Shown: one piece after another, positions 1 through 11,041 of the stretch
Layout: each line of letters starts with the position of its first letter
Position numbering within the stretch: the first letter of the stretch is position 1
DNA from: Halobaculum roseum
GTDB lineage: Archaea; Halobacteriota; Halobacteria; Halobacteriales; Haloferacaceae
Length of the DNA: 64,000 nucleotides
Assembly: GCF_019880245.1 (NCBI RefSeq)
Contig: NZ_CP082286.1
Span: 1,568,521-1,632,520 of the forward strand
Direction of reading: 5' to 3'
The notes under the pieces: model-generated
Seen by the model: the letters and a program-made list of their open reading frames with translations, nothing else
Databases searched by the model: none
Told to the model about the DNA's origin: nothing
Position numbers and translations under genes: made by a program

Positions 1-850
1 CGCGGGCGCGCAGGACGGTGGAGACGGCGTCGCCCTGCGCCTCCAGCACCGACGCGACCTTCTCGCCTTGTGCGGAGAGGACGTTCGCCGTGCGCTCGCC
101 CTCGGCGGTCTCGACGGCGGCGCGGCGCTCGCCCTGCGCCTCGAGGATCATGGCGCGGCGGCGGCGCTCGGCGGAGGTCTGCTCCTCCATCGCGTCGAGG
201 ACGCCCTGCGTGGGCAACACCTCCTTCACCTCGACCATCTCGACGTCGACGCCCCACTCGTCGGTCGGCCCCTGCAGGTTCGTCCGGATGCGGCGGTTGA
301 TCTCGTCGCGCCGCGAGAGCGTCTCGTCGAGTTCCATGTCGCCGATGACCGCCCGAAGGGAGGTCTGCGCGAGCAGCGCGGTCGCCCGGCGGTAGTCCTC
401 CACGTTGAGGAACGACCGCTCGGCGTCGACGACGCGGATGTACACGACCGCGTCGGCGGTGACCGGCGAGTTGTCGCGGGTGATCGCCTCCTGGGTCGGC
501 ACGTCGATGGTCTGGGCCCGCCTGTCGAACCGGTAGGTCCGGGAGACGAACGGGGGGATCAGGTGGATCCCGGGGTCGAGGAGCCCGCTGTAGGAGCCGA
601 GCACGGTGAGGGCGCGCTGCTCGTAGGCCTGCACGATCTCGACGGTCGACAGCAGCGTGACCAGCGCGAGGACGAGCACCATCCCCCCGATCGCGTACAT
701 CATCGGGAGCACGGCCCACGCGAGGAGGGCGAGCGCGACGCCGAGACCGATCTGAACCCGGCCGTCGTCGGGGAGCAGGTCCGGGATGCCGACCTCGCCG
801 GCGCTCATGCGACCCAGCGTCCGAAAGAATCGACCGCCGGCGTCGTTCAT
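1..850 (-). CDS. SPFH/band-7 (stomatin/prohibitin-like) membrane protein, C-terminus outside window
   Basis: The gene runs off the left edge, so only the first ~283 residues are visible. Reading the minus strand from the ATG at 850 gives a short N-terminus, two hydrophobic stretches (about residues 30-67), then a typical SPFH domain: an AYEQRAL-like entry, PGIHLIPPF, then IDVPTQEAITRDN, followed by ADAVVYIRV. After it comes a charged helical region with repeated A/E-rich segments (EAQGERRAAVE, SAQGEKVA, EAQGDAV), as in stomatin coiled coils. Family members form membrane-bound oligomers and scaffold proteases or channels; the partner here is unknown. A second ATG at 808 is in frame. A TGTAAGTA box near 876 lies 26 bases before the 850 start and favours that start for a leaderless transcript. 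Confidence 0.9.
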   Translation of the reverse strand, partial: MNDAGGRFFRTLGRMSAGEVGIPDLLPDDGRVQIGLGVALALLAWAVLPMMYAIGGMVLVLALVTLLSTVEIVQAYEQRALTVLGSYSGLLDPGIHLIPPFVSRTYRFDRRAQTIDVPTQEAITRDNSPVTADAVVYIRVVDAERSFLNVEDYRRATALLAQTSLRAVIGDMELDETLSRRDEINRRIRTNLQGPTDEWGVDVEMVEVKEVLPTQGVLDAMEEQTSAERRRRAMILEAQGERRAAVETAEGERTANVLSAQGEKVASVLEAQGDAVSTVLRAR

Positions 851-976
851 GGCTTCGAGTTGGACGACACGCTACTTACAGGTTTCGCGGGGTCGAACGG
901 TCGCGGGTCGACGCCGGCGGTCGGAGAACGGTCCGATGTCGGCGTCCGAGAAGCGTCCGACGTGGGGGGTGTGATA

Positions 977-2125
977 TCAGCGGAGTGTGAGGTACCACCC
1001 GTCGTCGACACTGCGGTCGCCACCGTCGTCCCCGGGCGACTCGGTCGGGGTCGCGGTGCCGTCGTCGGGGGAGCCGTTTCCGTTCCCACGGCGCTCGTCG
1101 CCGCCGTCTGCGTCGTCGCTATCGGCGCCGCCGCCGGCGTTCGCCCCGTCGGACCCGTCGCCGGACCCGTTCCCGTCGCCGGCGTCCGTGGACCCGTCCG
1201 CGCCGCCGTCGGCGTGGTTCGCGTTCCCCCGGTCGTCGCCGGAGTCGTCCGCGTCATCCTGAGAACCCGGTGGGTCCCCGTCGTCGGTCCGGTTCCCGTC
1301 GCTCTCGCCGGCACCCGTCGTTCGGTTCCCGTTGCCGCGGTCCTCGGCCCCGTCGGCGTCTCCGGTCCCGTTGGCGCCGGCCTCGCCGTTCTCGCCCGCG
1401 GTCTCGCTCCCGTTCAGATTCCCGCGGTCGTTCGGTTTCCCGGCGGCACCCTCGCCGCGATCGTCCGCGTCCTCGTCGTCACCGTCGCCCGGTCCGGCGT
1501 CCTCGGGCGGACCGTCGTTCCCGTTGCCGGCGTCAGCGGGTGGGCCGGCGTCCTCGGGCGGACCGGGGTCGCCGGCGAGTCCCTTCCCGGTGTCGGCGCC
1601 GCCGATCCCGCGGGCCGCCTCCGCGACCTCGCCGCCGGCCATCTCCGAGGCGTTGCGGCGCAGCTCGTCGATCGCGGAGGCGTTCACGCCGCGCTCACGC
1701 AGCGTCTCCTCGGGGAGCCCCTCCGCGGCCGCCGCGGTGGCGTTCAGGCGGCGTTCGAGCGTCCGGATCTGGGCGCCGATGCGCGCGAGCTTGGACCGGT
1801 ACTCCCCGCGGGTGATCTCGCCGGACTCGTACCGCCGGTCCAGCGTCTCGCGGCGCTCGCGGAGCTCCGAGAGCTGCTGTCTGGCGTCCTCGGTCTCCCC
1901 GGCGACGACGGCCGCCTTCGAGGCGTTCGATTCGGCGTCGGCGAGGCGACGGTCGAGCGATCGCTGGGCGACCTCGCCCTCGACTTCCGCCCCCTGGACA
2001 CCCACGACGCCCGCGAACGTCGCCCCCGGCTGCTCCTCAGACGACTCCTGGGCGAACGCCGCCGTCGCCGGGACCCCGGCAACGACGAGCATCGCGACCG
2101 CCAGGAGCACGGTCGTCCGACTCAT
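977..2125 (-). CDS. Secreted acidic low-complexity protein with N-terminal coiled coil
   Basis: Unrecognised protein of 382 residues. It opens with a Sec-type signal peptide (MSRTTVLLAVAMLVVAG..., cleavage expected after an AFAQ-like site near residue 26). A charged coiled-coil region at about residues 55-135 (SELRERRETLDRR, GEYRSKLARIGAQIR) follows. The remaining ~220 residues are low complexity, dominated by Gly, Asp, Asn, Glu and Pro (repeats of GNGND, PPEDAG, DDGD). There is no second hydrophobic segment, so it is probably released or surface-associated. A longer in-frame start exists at 2146, but a GTATTAG box at about 2149-2158 fits a transcript starting at 2125, where the signal peptide begins properly. 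Function cannot be inferred. Confidence 0.75.
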   Translation of the reverse strand: MSRTTVLLAVAMLVVAGVPATAAFAQESSEEQPGATFAGVVGVQGAEVEGEVAQRSLDRRLADAESNASKAAVVAGETEDARQQLSELRERRETLDRRYESGEITRGEYRSKLARIGAQIRTLERRLNATAAAAEGLPEETLRERGVNASAIDELRRNASEMAGGEVAEAARGIGGADTGKGLAGDPGPPEDAGPPADAGNGNDGPPEDAGPGDGDDEDADDRGEGAAGKPNDRGNLNGSETAGENGEAGANGTGDADGAEDRGNGNRTTGAGESDGNRTDDGDPPGSQDDADDSGDDRGNANHADGGADGSTDAGDGNGSGDGSDGANAGGGADSDDADGGDERRGNGNGSPDDGTATPTESPGDDGGDRSVDDGWYLTLR

Positions 2126-2243
2126 ACCTCCGGCAACGGGGCCCACCCACTAATACCGTCGACTCGCTCGTCCCGGATTCACCCCGGTTAAGCGACGTTA
2201 AGTCGTCGCAGTGGGTCGATTCCGTGCGTGATCGAGCGACCAG

Positions 2244-3482
2244 TCACTCGTCCGACCCGTCGTCGCCGCGTTCGGTGTCGCCGGGGTGGGGTTCGTCGTC
2301 GGCCTCCGGGATGCGGAGGACGTTCTCGCGGCCGAGCCGGAAGCTCTCGATGTCGCCGTCGTCGCGCAGATCGCCGACGACCTGGCTGGTCCGGGCGGCG
2401 CTCCAGCCCAGCGCCTCGGTCACGTCCGCCTGCTTCATCCGCCCGCCGTTGTCCGTCACGAGCCGGAGCACGCGCTCGTGCGGGCTGAGGAGTTCCTCCG
2501 GCGGGGCCGTGGCGTCGCCGTCGGACGCGGCGGCGTCCGTGTCGCCGGGGTCGGACCCGTCGCCGTCGGCGTCCGTGTCGCCGGCGGCCGCGGCCGAGTC
2601 GGCGGCCGCCGAAGCCGAGTCGGGGCCGGAGGCGGCCGCGGAGTCGCCCGCGAGCCCATCGTGGTCGTCGCCGGCGTCGATCGGGAGGTCGCCGCGGCGA
2701 CGGAGGAGAACGGCGCCGGCGATGCCGACCAACACGACCGCTGCGGCCGCGAGGTAGACGGGACGAACCGGCAGCGCGGAGCCGGAGACGAGCACCACGC
2801 TGGGCTGGTCCGGGCCGAAGTTTCGCTCGCCGCGCCAGGTCACCGCCGTCTCCGAGCGTTCGTCGGCCTCCGGCGACACCGAGCGGGCGTCGTATTCCTC
2901 GGGCCACGCGACCGTGAGGACGGTCCCCGAGTCGAGGTACAGCCCGGCTAACGCGTCGCCGGCGACGACGCGCTGGCCCTGCGTCTCCGCGAAGCCCTCC
3001 CACGTGAACGTGTAGGCGACGACGCCGTAGTCGGTGCTGGTCGGGAACGGGTTGCGCTGGGCGGTCACCGAGAAGTTCGTGGCGGCCATCTCCCGCCCGG
3101 TCGCGTTCTCGGCGGCCGCGACGGTCGTCGCCATCCGCCCCTCGAAGCGGGCGACGTACGCGGACGTGTTCTCGCGGATGTCCGCCTGGAGGCTCTCGAA
3201 CGCCTCGGTCGTGTTCTCGTCGCTCAACTCGATCCGGTAGGCGATGCGCCACTGAGCGTCCCCGTCCTCGGCGATCTCCGCCCGGAGGACGACGGTGTCG
3301 GCGGCGATGTCGCCGGTCTGTGCGAACCCGGAGCCGAGATCGGCCGGGGGCGAAGTGGACGGATCGAGCGCGGCAGCGGCGGCGGTGGAACCTCCGGACG
3401 CCGTAGCGGCCGCGAGCGCCGGGGTGACCCCGGCGAGCGCGAGAACGAGCGCGAGCGCGATGGCCGCCGCGGGGCGTCGCAT
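2244..3482 (-). CDS. Membrane-anchored extracytoplasmic protein with C-terminal winged-helix DNA-binding domain
   Basis: This 412-residue protein has an N-terminal signal sequence, about 230 residues expected outside the cell, one transmembrane helix (VYLAAAAVVLVGIAGAV, about residue 243), a variable Asp/Ala-rich linker, and a winged-helix domain near the C-terminus (LLSPHERVLRLV ... MKQADVTEALGW ... ARTSQVVGDLRDDG). This is a recurring archaeal one-component architecture: an external sensor joined through the membrane to a MarR-like DNA-binding domain. Signal and target genes are unknown. It is followed on the other strand by a small membrane protein. Starts at 3494 and 3482 are both possible, since either gives the signal sequence. 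Confidence 0.82.
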   Translation of the reverse strand: MRRPAAAIALALVLALAGVTPALAAATASGGSTAAAAALDPSTSPPADLGSGFAQTGDIAADTVVLRAEIAEDGDAQWRIAYRIELSDENTTEAFESLQADIRENTSAYVARFEGRMATTVAAAENATGREMAATNFSVTAQRNPFPTSTDYGVVAYTFTWEGFAETQGQRVVAGDALAGLYLDSGTVLTVAWPEEYDARSVSPEADERSETAVTWRGERNFGPDQPSVVLVSGSALPVRPVYLAAAAVVLVGIAGAVLLRRRGDLPIDAGDDHDGLAGDSAAASGPDSASAAADSAAAAGDTDADGDGSDPGDTDAAASDGDATAPPEELLSPHERVLRLVTDNGGRMKQADVTEALGWSAARTSQVVGDLRDDGDIESFRLGRENVLRIPEADDEPHPGDTERGDDGSDE

Positions 3483-3543
3483 ACCCACTCTCATCGCCGG
3501 GGTACCCAAAACGGTTTTCGTCGGCGGCGGGCCAAGCGGGAGT

Positions 3544-3726
3544 ATGGCACTGGACGTGGAGGATCTGTTGAAGATCGTGTTGCTGCTCGTGATCGTCTGG
3601 CTCGTCGTCGAGATCGTCACCGGGGTGCTCGGGTTCGCGCTGGGGCTGATCGCCGGGCCGCTGAAGGGCCTCATCGGGGTCGTCATCGTCGTGCTCATCG
3701 TGCTGTGGCTGACGGACAACCTCTGA
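3544..3726 (+). CDS. Small hydrophobic membrane protein (60 aa)
   Basis: A 60-residue protein beginning MALDVEDLLKIVLLLVIVW. It is almost entirely hydrophobic, with two predicted membrane helices (about residues 8-30 and 40-57) separated by a short GPLKG turn, ending in TDNL. It starts 61 bases from the divergent winged-helix membrane protein, so the two probably share a promoter region. Similar tiny two-helix proteins are common in haloarchaea and have no assigned function. The next gene starts 6 bases after its stop and is probably co-transcribed. Confidence 0.75.
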   Translation: MALDVEDLLKIVLLLVIVWLVVEIVTGVLGFALGLIAGPLKGLIGVVIVVLIVLWLTDNL

Positions 3727-3732
3727 GCCGGC

Positions 3733-4377
3733 GTGTACAGCGTCAACGTTCCCGTCCCCTGGCCCGTCCGACGCCTCGCGGCGTCGCTGGAACCCGATCT
3801 GACGGAGTTCGCGTCGATCCGCGACCGCCACACGCTCGTGGTCAAGCGCCTCGACGGCCGCGACCTGAACGACCTCCACCGGATCCGCGAGCGGCTGCGG
3901 CCGGCGCTGCGTGGCGTCGCGCCCTTCGAGGTGCGCGTGACCGGCGTCGACGCGTTCGAGGACCCGCCGCTGGGCGACGGGCCGGTCGTCTACCTCGCGG
4001 TCGAGGCCGTCGATCCGGGGGACCGCGGCCGCGACGAGGGGCCGACGAGTCGTGCCGGCGACGGAGGGTCTGCGGACCGCGCCGGCGACGCGAGCGACGA
4101 CGCCGCAGGCTCCGGCGACGCGCCGGCGACGGATCCGCTCCGAACGCTTCACGAGCGGCTCGTCCGGGAGTTCGGCGCCGTCGAGGGGCTTGAGAAGGCC
4201 GACTACGTCCCGCACGTCACGCTCGCGCGGGGGTACGAGGGACCGGGCGATCCGGCGGCTGCGGTCGCGCGACTGCGTGAGCGCGACCTCGACGACGTGC
4301 GCTGGACGGTCGACGAGCTCGGGATCTGGACGCGCGAGTACAAGGAGATCGCCGCGCGAGTGCCGCTTCGGGGGTGA
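3733..4377 (+). CDS. 2'-5' RNA ligase family protein (LigT/ThpR-like 2H phosphoesterase)
   Basis: A 214-residue protein starting at a GTG six bases after the upstream stop. It carries the two signature motifs of the 2H phosphoesterase superfamily: HTL at residue 33 and HVTL near residue 160, each followed by a beta strand. These histidines catalyse hydrolysis or ligation of 2',5' or 2',3'-cyclic phosphodiester bonds in RNA. Bacterial and archaeal members (LigT/ThpR) act as 2',3'-cyclic nucleotide phosphodiesterases in vitro; the physiological substrate is unclear. An acidic Asp/Gly/Ala-rich insert of about 35 residues (roughly 95-132) lies between the two halves and is probably a halophilic surface loop. 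Confidence 0.85.
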   Translation: MYSVNVPVPWPVRRLAASLEPDLTEFASIRDRHTLVVKRLDGRDLNDLHRIRERLRPALRGVAPFEVRVTGVDAFEDPPLGDGPVVYLAVEAVDPGDRGRDEGPTSRAGDGGSADRAGDASDDAAGSGDAPATDPLRTLHERLVREFGAVEGLEKADYVPHVTLARGYEGPGDPAAAVARLRERDLDDVRWTVDELGIWTREYKEIAARVPLRG

Positions 4378-4433
4378 GGGGTCCGAGTTGGGGGGTGCCT
4401 GGATCCGGGCGTCGATCCGACACCGGCTCTTCC

Positions 4434-5786
4434 TCAGCGCTCCGAGAGCCGCAGCGGCATCGGGTGGTCGGGGTGCATCGTCAGCGACCCCCGAAGGTCC
4501 AGCTCGGGGCCCTCGTACGCGAAATCGAACGCGCGCCCGACGGTCGCGAGGATGAGCTTCGCCTCCAGCAGCGAGAACTGCTTGCCGATGCAGTGGCGCG
4601 GCCCGGCGCCGAACGGGAAGTACGCGAACCGTGGTCGCTCGCGGGCGCGCTCGGGGGCCCAGCGGTCGGGGTCGAACGCCTCCGGGTCGTCGTACCACCG
4701 CCCGGAGCGGTGGACGACCCACTGCGGGAGCATGACGAGCGAGCCCTGCGGAACCCGGTAGCCGGCGACGCGGGTGTCGACCTTCGACTCGCGGAACAGG
4801 GTGTAGACTGGCGGGTACAGCCGCATCGCCTCCGAGAGGGCGCGGTCGGTGTACTCCAGGTCCCGAACGTCGCTCGCGGTCGGGGTCCCGTCGAGGGCGT
4901 CCACCTCCCGCTGGAACCGCGCCTTCGCCTCGGGGTGTCGCGAGAGCAGGTAGAACGTGTAGGTGAGCGCGAGGGCGGTCGTGTCGTGGCCCGCGAGCAG
5001 CATCGTCATCAGTTCGTCCCGGAGGTCCTGTTCGGTCTGCTCGCCCCGTTCGTGGGCGCGAAGGAGGATCGACAGCAGGTCCATCGGCATCGGGGAGTCG
5101 ACGGCGTCGCCGGCGGGGTCGGGTGCCGTCTCCTCGGTGCCGCGGCGGCGCGCCACGAGGTCGTCGATGACGCCCTCGAGCGTCGCGACGGCGTCGTGGA
5201 ACTCGCGGTTCTCCCGGGTCGGCGCCCAGTTCGGGATCACCGCGCGCATCGCGTTCGGCTCGAACCGTTGCCCGAGCGGTTCGAGGTTCCGCTGGACGGT
5301 CTTGACGGTCCCCTCGTCGATGCCGGTGCCGAACATCGCGGTGACGATGATCCGGACAGTGAGGCGCGCGAGCTCCAGTTGCACGTCGATCCGGTCGCCG
5401 TTCCCCCAGCCGGCGAGCGCGTCGGTCGTGTGCGAGACGATCGCGTCGTCGAGGCCGGCGATGCGGCGAGCGTGGAACGCGGGGTTCGCGAGGTCGCGCT
5501 GTCGCCGCCAGCGGTCGCCCTCGCTCATCAGCAGGCCGTCGCCGAGGAGGTCGTCGACGGCGTCGTCGAGGCTCGGCTTGCCGAACGCCGACCAGTCCGA
5601 CACGAGGACGCGCTCGATGTCGCGGGGGTTCGTGAGCATGTACGTCTCCCGCGGACCCAGATCGAGGCGGATCACGTCGCCGTAGGCGTCCGCCACGTCG
5701 GTCATGAACGAGAAGGGGTCCCGGGAGTAGCGCCGCCCGTTCCCGAACAGGGGCTCGCCGCGGGGGCCCGGGGGTCTCGTACTCAT
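4434..5786 (-). CDS. Cytochrome P450
   Basis: A full-length 450-residue P450. Visible hallmarks are the I-helix oxygen-activation motif AGHDTTA, the K-helix ExxR (EAMRLYPP), and the heme-binding loop FGAGPRHCIGKQ with the thiolate cysteine at residue 399. There is no membrane anchor, so it should be a soluble monooxygenase needing ferredoxin-type electron donors; none is encoded next to it. It resembles the haloarchaeal CYP174-type enzymes, whose substrate is unknown. A GTATTTCC box about 27 bases upstream fits the chosen start. It stands alone between unrelated genes. Confidence 0.93.
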   Translation of the reverse strand: MSTRPPGPRGEPLFGNGRRYSRDPFSFMTDVADAYGDVIRLDLGPRETYMLTNPRDIERVLVSDWSAFGKPSLDDAVDDLLGDGLLMSEGDRWRRQRDLANPAFHARRIAGLDDAIVSHTTDALAGWGNGDRIDVQLELARLTVRIIVTAMFGTGIDEGTVKTVQRNLEPLGQRFEPNAMRAVIPNWAPTRENREFHDAVATLEGVIDDLVARRRGTEETAPDPAGDAVDSPMPMDLLSILLRAHERGEQTEQDLRDELMTMLLAGHDTTALALTYTFYLLSRHPEAKARFQREVDALDGTPTASDVRDLEYTDRALSEAMRLYPPVYTLFRESKVDTRVAGYRVPQGSLVMLPQWVVHRSGRWYDDPEAFDPDRWAPERARERPRFAYFPFGAGPRHCIGKQFSLLEAKLILATVGRAFDFAYEGPELDLRGSLTMHPDHPMPLRLSER

Positions 5787-5899
5787 GGACAGGAACAGGG
5801 GAGCGAGCCGGAAATACCCTCTGGCGAGCGCGGGCGCGCACGCGAGGCGGTCACCGTCCCGGGTATCGGTCCGCCCCGCGGGTCAGTCCGTCCCGCGGA

Positions 5900-6754
5900 T
5901 CAGTCCCCGCCGCCCGCGTCGAACTCGACGTCCTGCGGGTCGCCCGCGAGCGCGACGTGTCCGTAGTTGAGCAGGCCGACGAACACGCCGCCGCCGAGGA
6001 CGTTCCCCACGGTCGTCGTGACGAGGAAGCCGGCGAAGTCGGCGACCGTGACGCCGTCGGTCAGCGCCAGCGCCGCCAGCACCTCGGTCGTCCCGAGGAT
6101 CGCGTGGTGGAACGGCCCGAACCCGATGGTCGCCGTGACGAGCAACACCAGCAGGACGCGGCCGACGGTGTCCCTGCTGGCGGCCGACAGCCACGTCGCC
6201 AGCCCCATCAGCCAGCCCGCGACGACGCCCGACAGGAGCGTCACCCACCACGGGAGCCCCAACAGCGCGTCCGCGAGCGTGCCGAACGCCGACGCCTCCG
6301 CGATCCCCATCGGCTCGCCGACGGCGGCGATCACCCCGACGAACGCCGCACAGCCGACCAGGTTCGAGACGTACACCACGCTCCACAGCCGGAGCACCTC
6401 CGCCGGGGAGGCGTCGCCGTTCGCCAGCGGGAGGACCGCCATCGTCGTGTGGGCGGTGAACAGCTCCGTCTGCCCGACGACGACGAAGAGGAACGCGATC
6501 GCGGAGATGCCCGCGAGCGCCGCCTGTCGGGTGAGCGCGGAGTCGAAGCCGCCGGAGAACGTGAGCACCATCGCCATGAACAGCGCGCCGAAGCTGAGGT
6601 TGAGCCCGGCCGAGAGCCCCGAGAGGAACACTCCCTTCGACGGGCGGTCGATCTCCTTGAGGGCGCTTTCCATCTCCCGCTCCAGGATGTTCCGATACGA
6701 CAGCGTCGCGCCCGACGGGTCCTCACCCGGGCCCCCCTCCCGGTCGTCGCTCAT
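5900..6754 (-). CDS. Formate/nitrite transporter (FNT) family channel
   Basis: A 284-residue integral membrane protein with six or more hydrophobic helices and features of the FocA/NirC family: the amphipathic first-helix region PSKGVFLSGLSAGLNLSFGA, the GQTELFTAHTT segment and the conserved FHHAILGTTEV near the central histidine gate. FNT channels are pentamers passing small monovalent anions (formate, nitrite, hydrosulfide) or their acids. No formate dehydrogenase or nitrite reductase is nearby, so the substrate cannot be set. The first ~35 residues are hydrophilic and cytoplasmic. The next gene upstream on the same strand ends 274 bases away. Confidence 0.88.
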   Translation of the reverse strand: MSDDREGGPGEDPSGATLSYRNILEREMESALKEIDRPSKGVFLSGLSAGLNLSFGALFMAMVLTFSGGFDSALTRQAALAGISAIAFLFVVVGQTELFTAHTTMAVLPLANGDASPAEVLRLWSVVYVSNLVGCAAFVGVIAAVGEPMGIAEASAFGTLADALLGLPWWVTLLSGVVAGWLMGLATWLSAASRDTVGRVLLVLLVTATIGFGPFHHAILGTTEVLAALALTDGVTVADFAGFLVTTTVGNVLGGGVFVGLLNYGHVALAGDPQDVEFDAGGGD

Positions 6755-7028
6755 CGTCGCTCACCCATGACGGCCGTAGCGGCGACACCCCAGACAAACA
6801 GTGTTGCGGCGGTTCCAGCTGCGCGGGTCCGCGATCGGCCCGGGACGGTCGGCGGCGCGATTCGTGGTCAGAGCGGCACGAGGACCGCTCCGCCGTGGTC
6901 CGAGGTCTCCCTCCGCGAGACTCGCTCCGCTCACGAGGACTTCGGTCGACCTCGCTTCGCTCGCGTCTCGCGGGTCGCGTTGCTCCCCGCTCGACTTCCC
7001 GAGGCGCTCGCTCCGCTCGCGCCTCGCC

Positions 7029-9011
<1,983 letters not shown>

Positions 9012-9076
9012 TACGGGTCGAAACACGCCGGCGACGGAAAGGCCCACGGGACCCGGAACGTCGCGTCCGGCGGTCG

Positions 9077-9409
9077 CTACTCGTCCAGCAGCCTCGTTTC
9101 GTCGATCGGGACCGCCGCCAGCCCGCCCGTGTTCGTGGTGTTGTTGGAATAGGCGTACAGCACGACGCCGGCCTCCACGTCGACCGCGCGCTTGAGCGTC
9201 CCGTTGAAGTCGTCGTCGCGGAAGTTCGCGCCGACGAGCTTCGAGAGCACGTCCCCCTCGTCCGCGTCGTCCTCGCCGTCGGCCCCGTCGCCGTCCGCGG
9301 TGCCGGCGATCGGCTCGAACGTCGGCCCGTCGGCGTCGGCACCGTCGGCGGCGTCGTCGCCCTCGTCGTCGGACTCGCTCATGTCCGTGTCGCGGTCGAA
9401 CAGACCCAT
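9077..9409 (-). CDS. Conserved haloarchaeal protein, unknown function (110 aa)
   Basis: An acidic soluble protein of 110 residues. The first ~55 residues are a variable Asp/Gly/Ala-rich tail. The last ~55 form a compact segment (VLSKLVGANFRDDDFNGTLKRAVD, then VLYAYSNNTTNTGGLAAVPIDETRLL) that could be a small alpha/beta domain. I do not recognise it. It is preceded by a CTTTTCAC box 26 bases before the ATG, so it has its own promoter, and lies 66 bases upstream of the ABC exporter on the same strand. Confidence 0.65.
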   Translation of the reverse strand: MGLFDRDTDMSESDDEGDDAADGADADGPTFEPIAGTADGDGADGEDDADEGDVLSKLVGANFRDDDFNGTLKRAVDVEAGVVLYAYSNNTTNTGGLAAVPIDETRLLDE

Positions 9410-9492
9410 GGCGGATCGACTCCGCGTCGTGTGAAAAGCGTGACGCGAACGGCGTCATCGCACGTCGGAGACCGACCGGCGGGCCGACCGGA

Positions 9493-10920
9493 CTACCGGT
9501 TCAGCGTGTGGATCGCCCGCCCCATCGCGTTCTCGGCGGCCTCCATCGTCGCCTCCGCGAGTGTCGGGTGGGTGTGGATCGTCGCGGCCACGTCCTCCAG
9601 GGTGGCGCCCATCTCGACGGCGAGCGCGAGCTCGGCGATCAGCTCGGACGCCTCGGGGCCGACGATCTGCCCGCCGAGCACGAAGCCGGTCCCCTCGTCG
9701 GCGACGATCCGGACGAAGCCCTCGGTGTGGGTGGTCGTCAGTGCGCGACCGGAGGCGTTGAACGGCATCTCGCCGACGACAGGCTCGAACCCCTCCTCGG
9801 CGGCCTCCGCCTCGGTGAGCCCGACGGTCGCGATCTCCGGTTCCGTGAAGACGGCCGCGGGCACGGCCTGATAGTCGAGGGCGGCGGGCTCGCCGGCGGC
9901 GACCTCCGCGGCGACGATCCCCTCCGCGCTGGCCTTGTGCGCGAGCATCGGCTCGCCGGCCACGTCGCCGACGGCGAAGATCGAGTCCACGTCGGTGCGG
10001 GCCTGGTGGTCCGTTTCGAGGAACCCGTTCTCGTTCGGTTCGAGGCCGGCGTTCTCCAGCTCCAGCGTGTCGGTGACGGGCGAGCGACCGACGGCGACGA
10101 GCACCTGATCCGCGAGGTACTCCGCCTCCTCGCCCTCCTCGGTCTCGGTCGTAACGGCGACGCCGCCCTCGGCCGTCTCCTCCCAGCCGGCGGCGCCCTC
10201 GCCGAAGTGGAACTCGACGCCGAGCTCCTCCGCGCGCTTGCGGACGATCCGTTGCACGTCCTCCTCGTAGCCGGGGAGCACGTCGTCGAGCATCTCGACC
10301 ACGGTCACGTCGGTGCCCAGCTTCGCGAGCATCGTCGACAGCTCCATGCCGATGTAGCCGGCGCCGACGACGACGAGGCTGTCCGGGAGCGACTCCATCC
10401 CGAGCAGGTCGCGCGAGGAGAGCACGTGCTCGCCGTCGAACTCGAAGCCGGGGATCTGGATCGGGCGTGACCCCGTGGCGACGATGGCGTGCTCGAACTC
10501 GATGGACTCGCTGCCCTGGCCGGCGCCCTCGTGGGCGACGCGCAGCTTGTTCTCGTCGGCGAACGTGGCGGTCCCCTCGACGAGGTTGACGCCGTTGGCC
10601 TTGCACAGCTTCTCGACGCCGCCGGTGAGGCGGTCGACGACGCCGCTCTTCCAGCGCTGCATGCGCTCCACGTCGACCGCGGGGTCGGCGTAGATGCCCA
10701 GTTCCTCGGCGTTGCCCGCCTCGTGGGCGACGTTCGCGCCGTGGATGAACGCCTTCGAGGGGATGCAACCGTGGTTGAGACAGGCTCCCCCGTAGGCGTC
10801 CTTCTCGATGAGGGTCGTGTCGAGCCCCAGCTGTGCCGCGCGGATGGCGGCGACGTAGCCACCGGGGCCGGCCCCGATGACGGCCACGTCCGTTCCCGTC
10901 GAGATGTCTCCGACGACCAT
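9493..10920 (-). CDS. lpdA: Dihydrolipoamide dehydrogenase (E3)
   Basis: A 475-residue flavoprotein disulfide reductase. It has the FAD-binding GAGPGGYVAAIRAAQLG near the N-terminus, the redox pair in GGACLNHGCIPSKA (two Cys about residues 48 and 53), an NAD-binding VVGAGYIGMEL, a second FAD motif (FAVGDVAGEPMLAHKA), and the catalytic C-terminal HTHPTLAE. It reoxidises dihydrolipoyl groups of 2-oxoacid dehydrogenase complexes or the glycine cleavage system, producing NADH. No E1 or E2 genes are adjacent. The TTTATC box at about 10950-10955 lies ~30 bases before the ATG, fitting leaderless transcription; a CCGGATCCGG palindrome (10934-10943) lies between them. Confidence 0.95.
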   Translation of the reverse strand: MVVGDISTGTDVAVIGAGPGGYVAAIRAAQLGLDTTLIEKDAYGGACLNHGCIPSKAFIHGANVAHEAGNAEELGIYADPAVDVERMQRWKSGVVDRLTGGVEKLCKANGVNLVEGTATFADENKLRVAHEGAGQGSESIEFEHAIVATGSRPIQIPGFEFDGEHVLSSRDLLGMESLPDSLVVVGAGYIGMELSTMLAKLGTDVTVVEMLDDVLPGYEEDVQRIVRKRAEELGVEFHFGEGAAGWEETAEGGVAVTTETEEGEEAEYLADQVLVAVGRSPVTDTLELENAGLEPNENGFLETDHQARTDVDSIFAVGDVAGEPMLAHKASAEGIVAAEVAAGEPAALDYQAVPAAVFTEPEIATVGLTEAEAAEEGFEPVVGEMPFNASGRALTTTHTEGFVRIVADEGTGFVLGGQIVGPEASELIAELALAVEMGATLEDVAATIHTHPTLAEATMEAAENAMGRAIHTLNR

Positions 10921-11041
10921 TACACGAGGTGTTCCGGATCCGGGATGATAAACAGGCAGGAATTGCGGCCGCGGCGCCGGGGGGTCCGATGGGACGGTCC
11001 GGCGGCGGATCGGGCGTGGTCGGCGGGCCGATCGGGAGTCG

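Noticed and set aside
2188-5841. A 1217-residue open frame on the minus strand and similar very long frames (13014-16616, 23860-27099, 32798-36616)
   Set aside because: They are antisense or shifted shadows of well-supported genes, rich in Arg, Pro and Gly, caused by the scarcity of stop codons at high GC.
6755-7028. Possible gene between the FNT channel and the ABC exporter
   Set aside because: The region has repetitive CGCTCCGCTC-like words and no frame with normal composition; no function seen apart from the shared repeat vocabulary.
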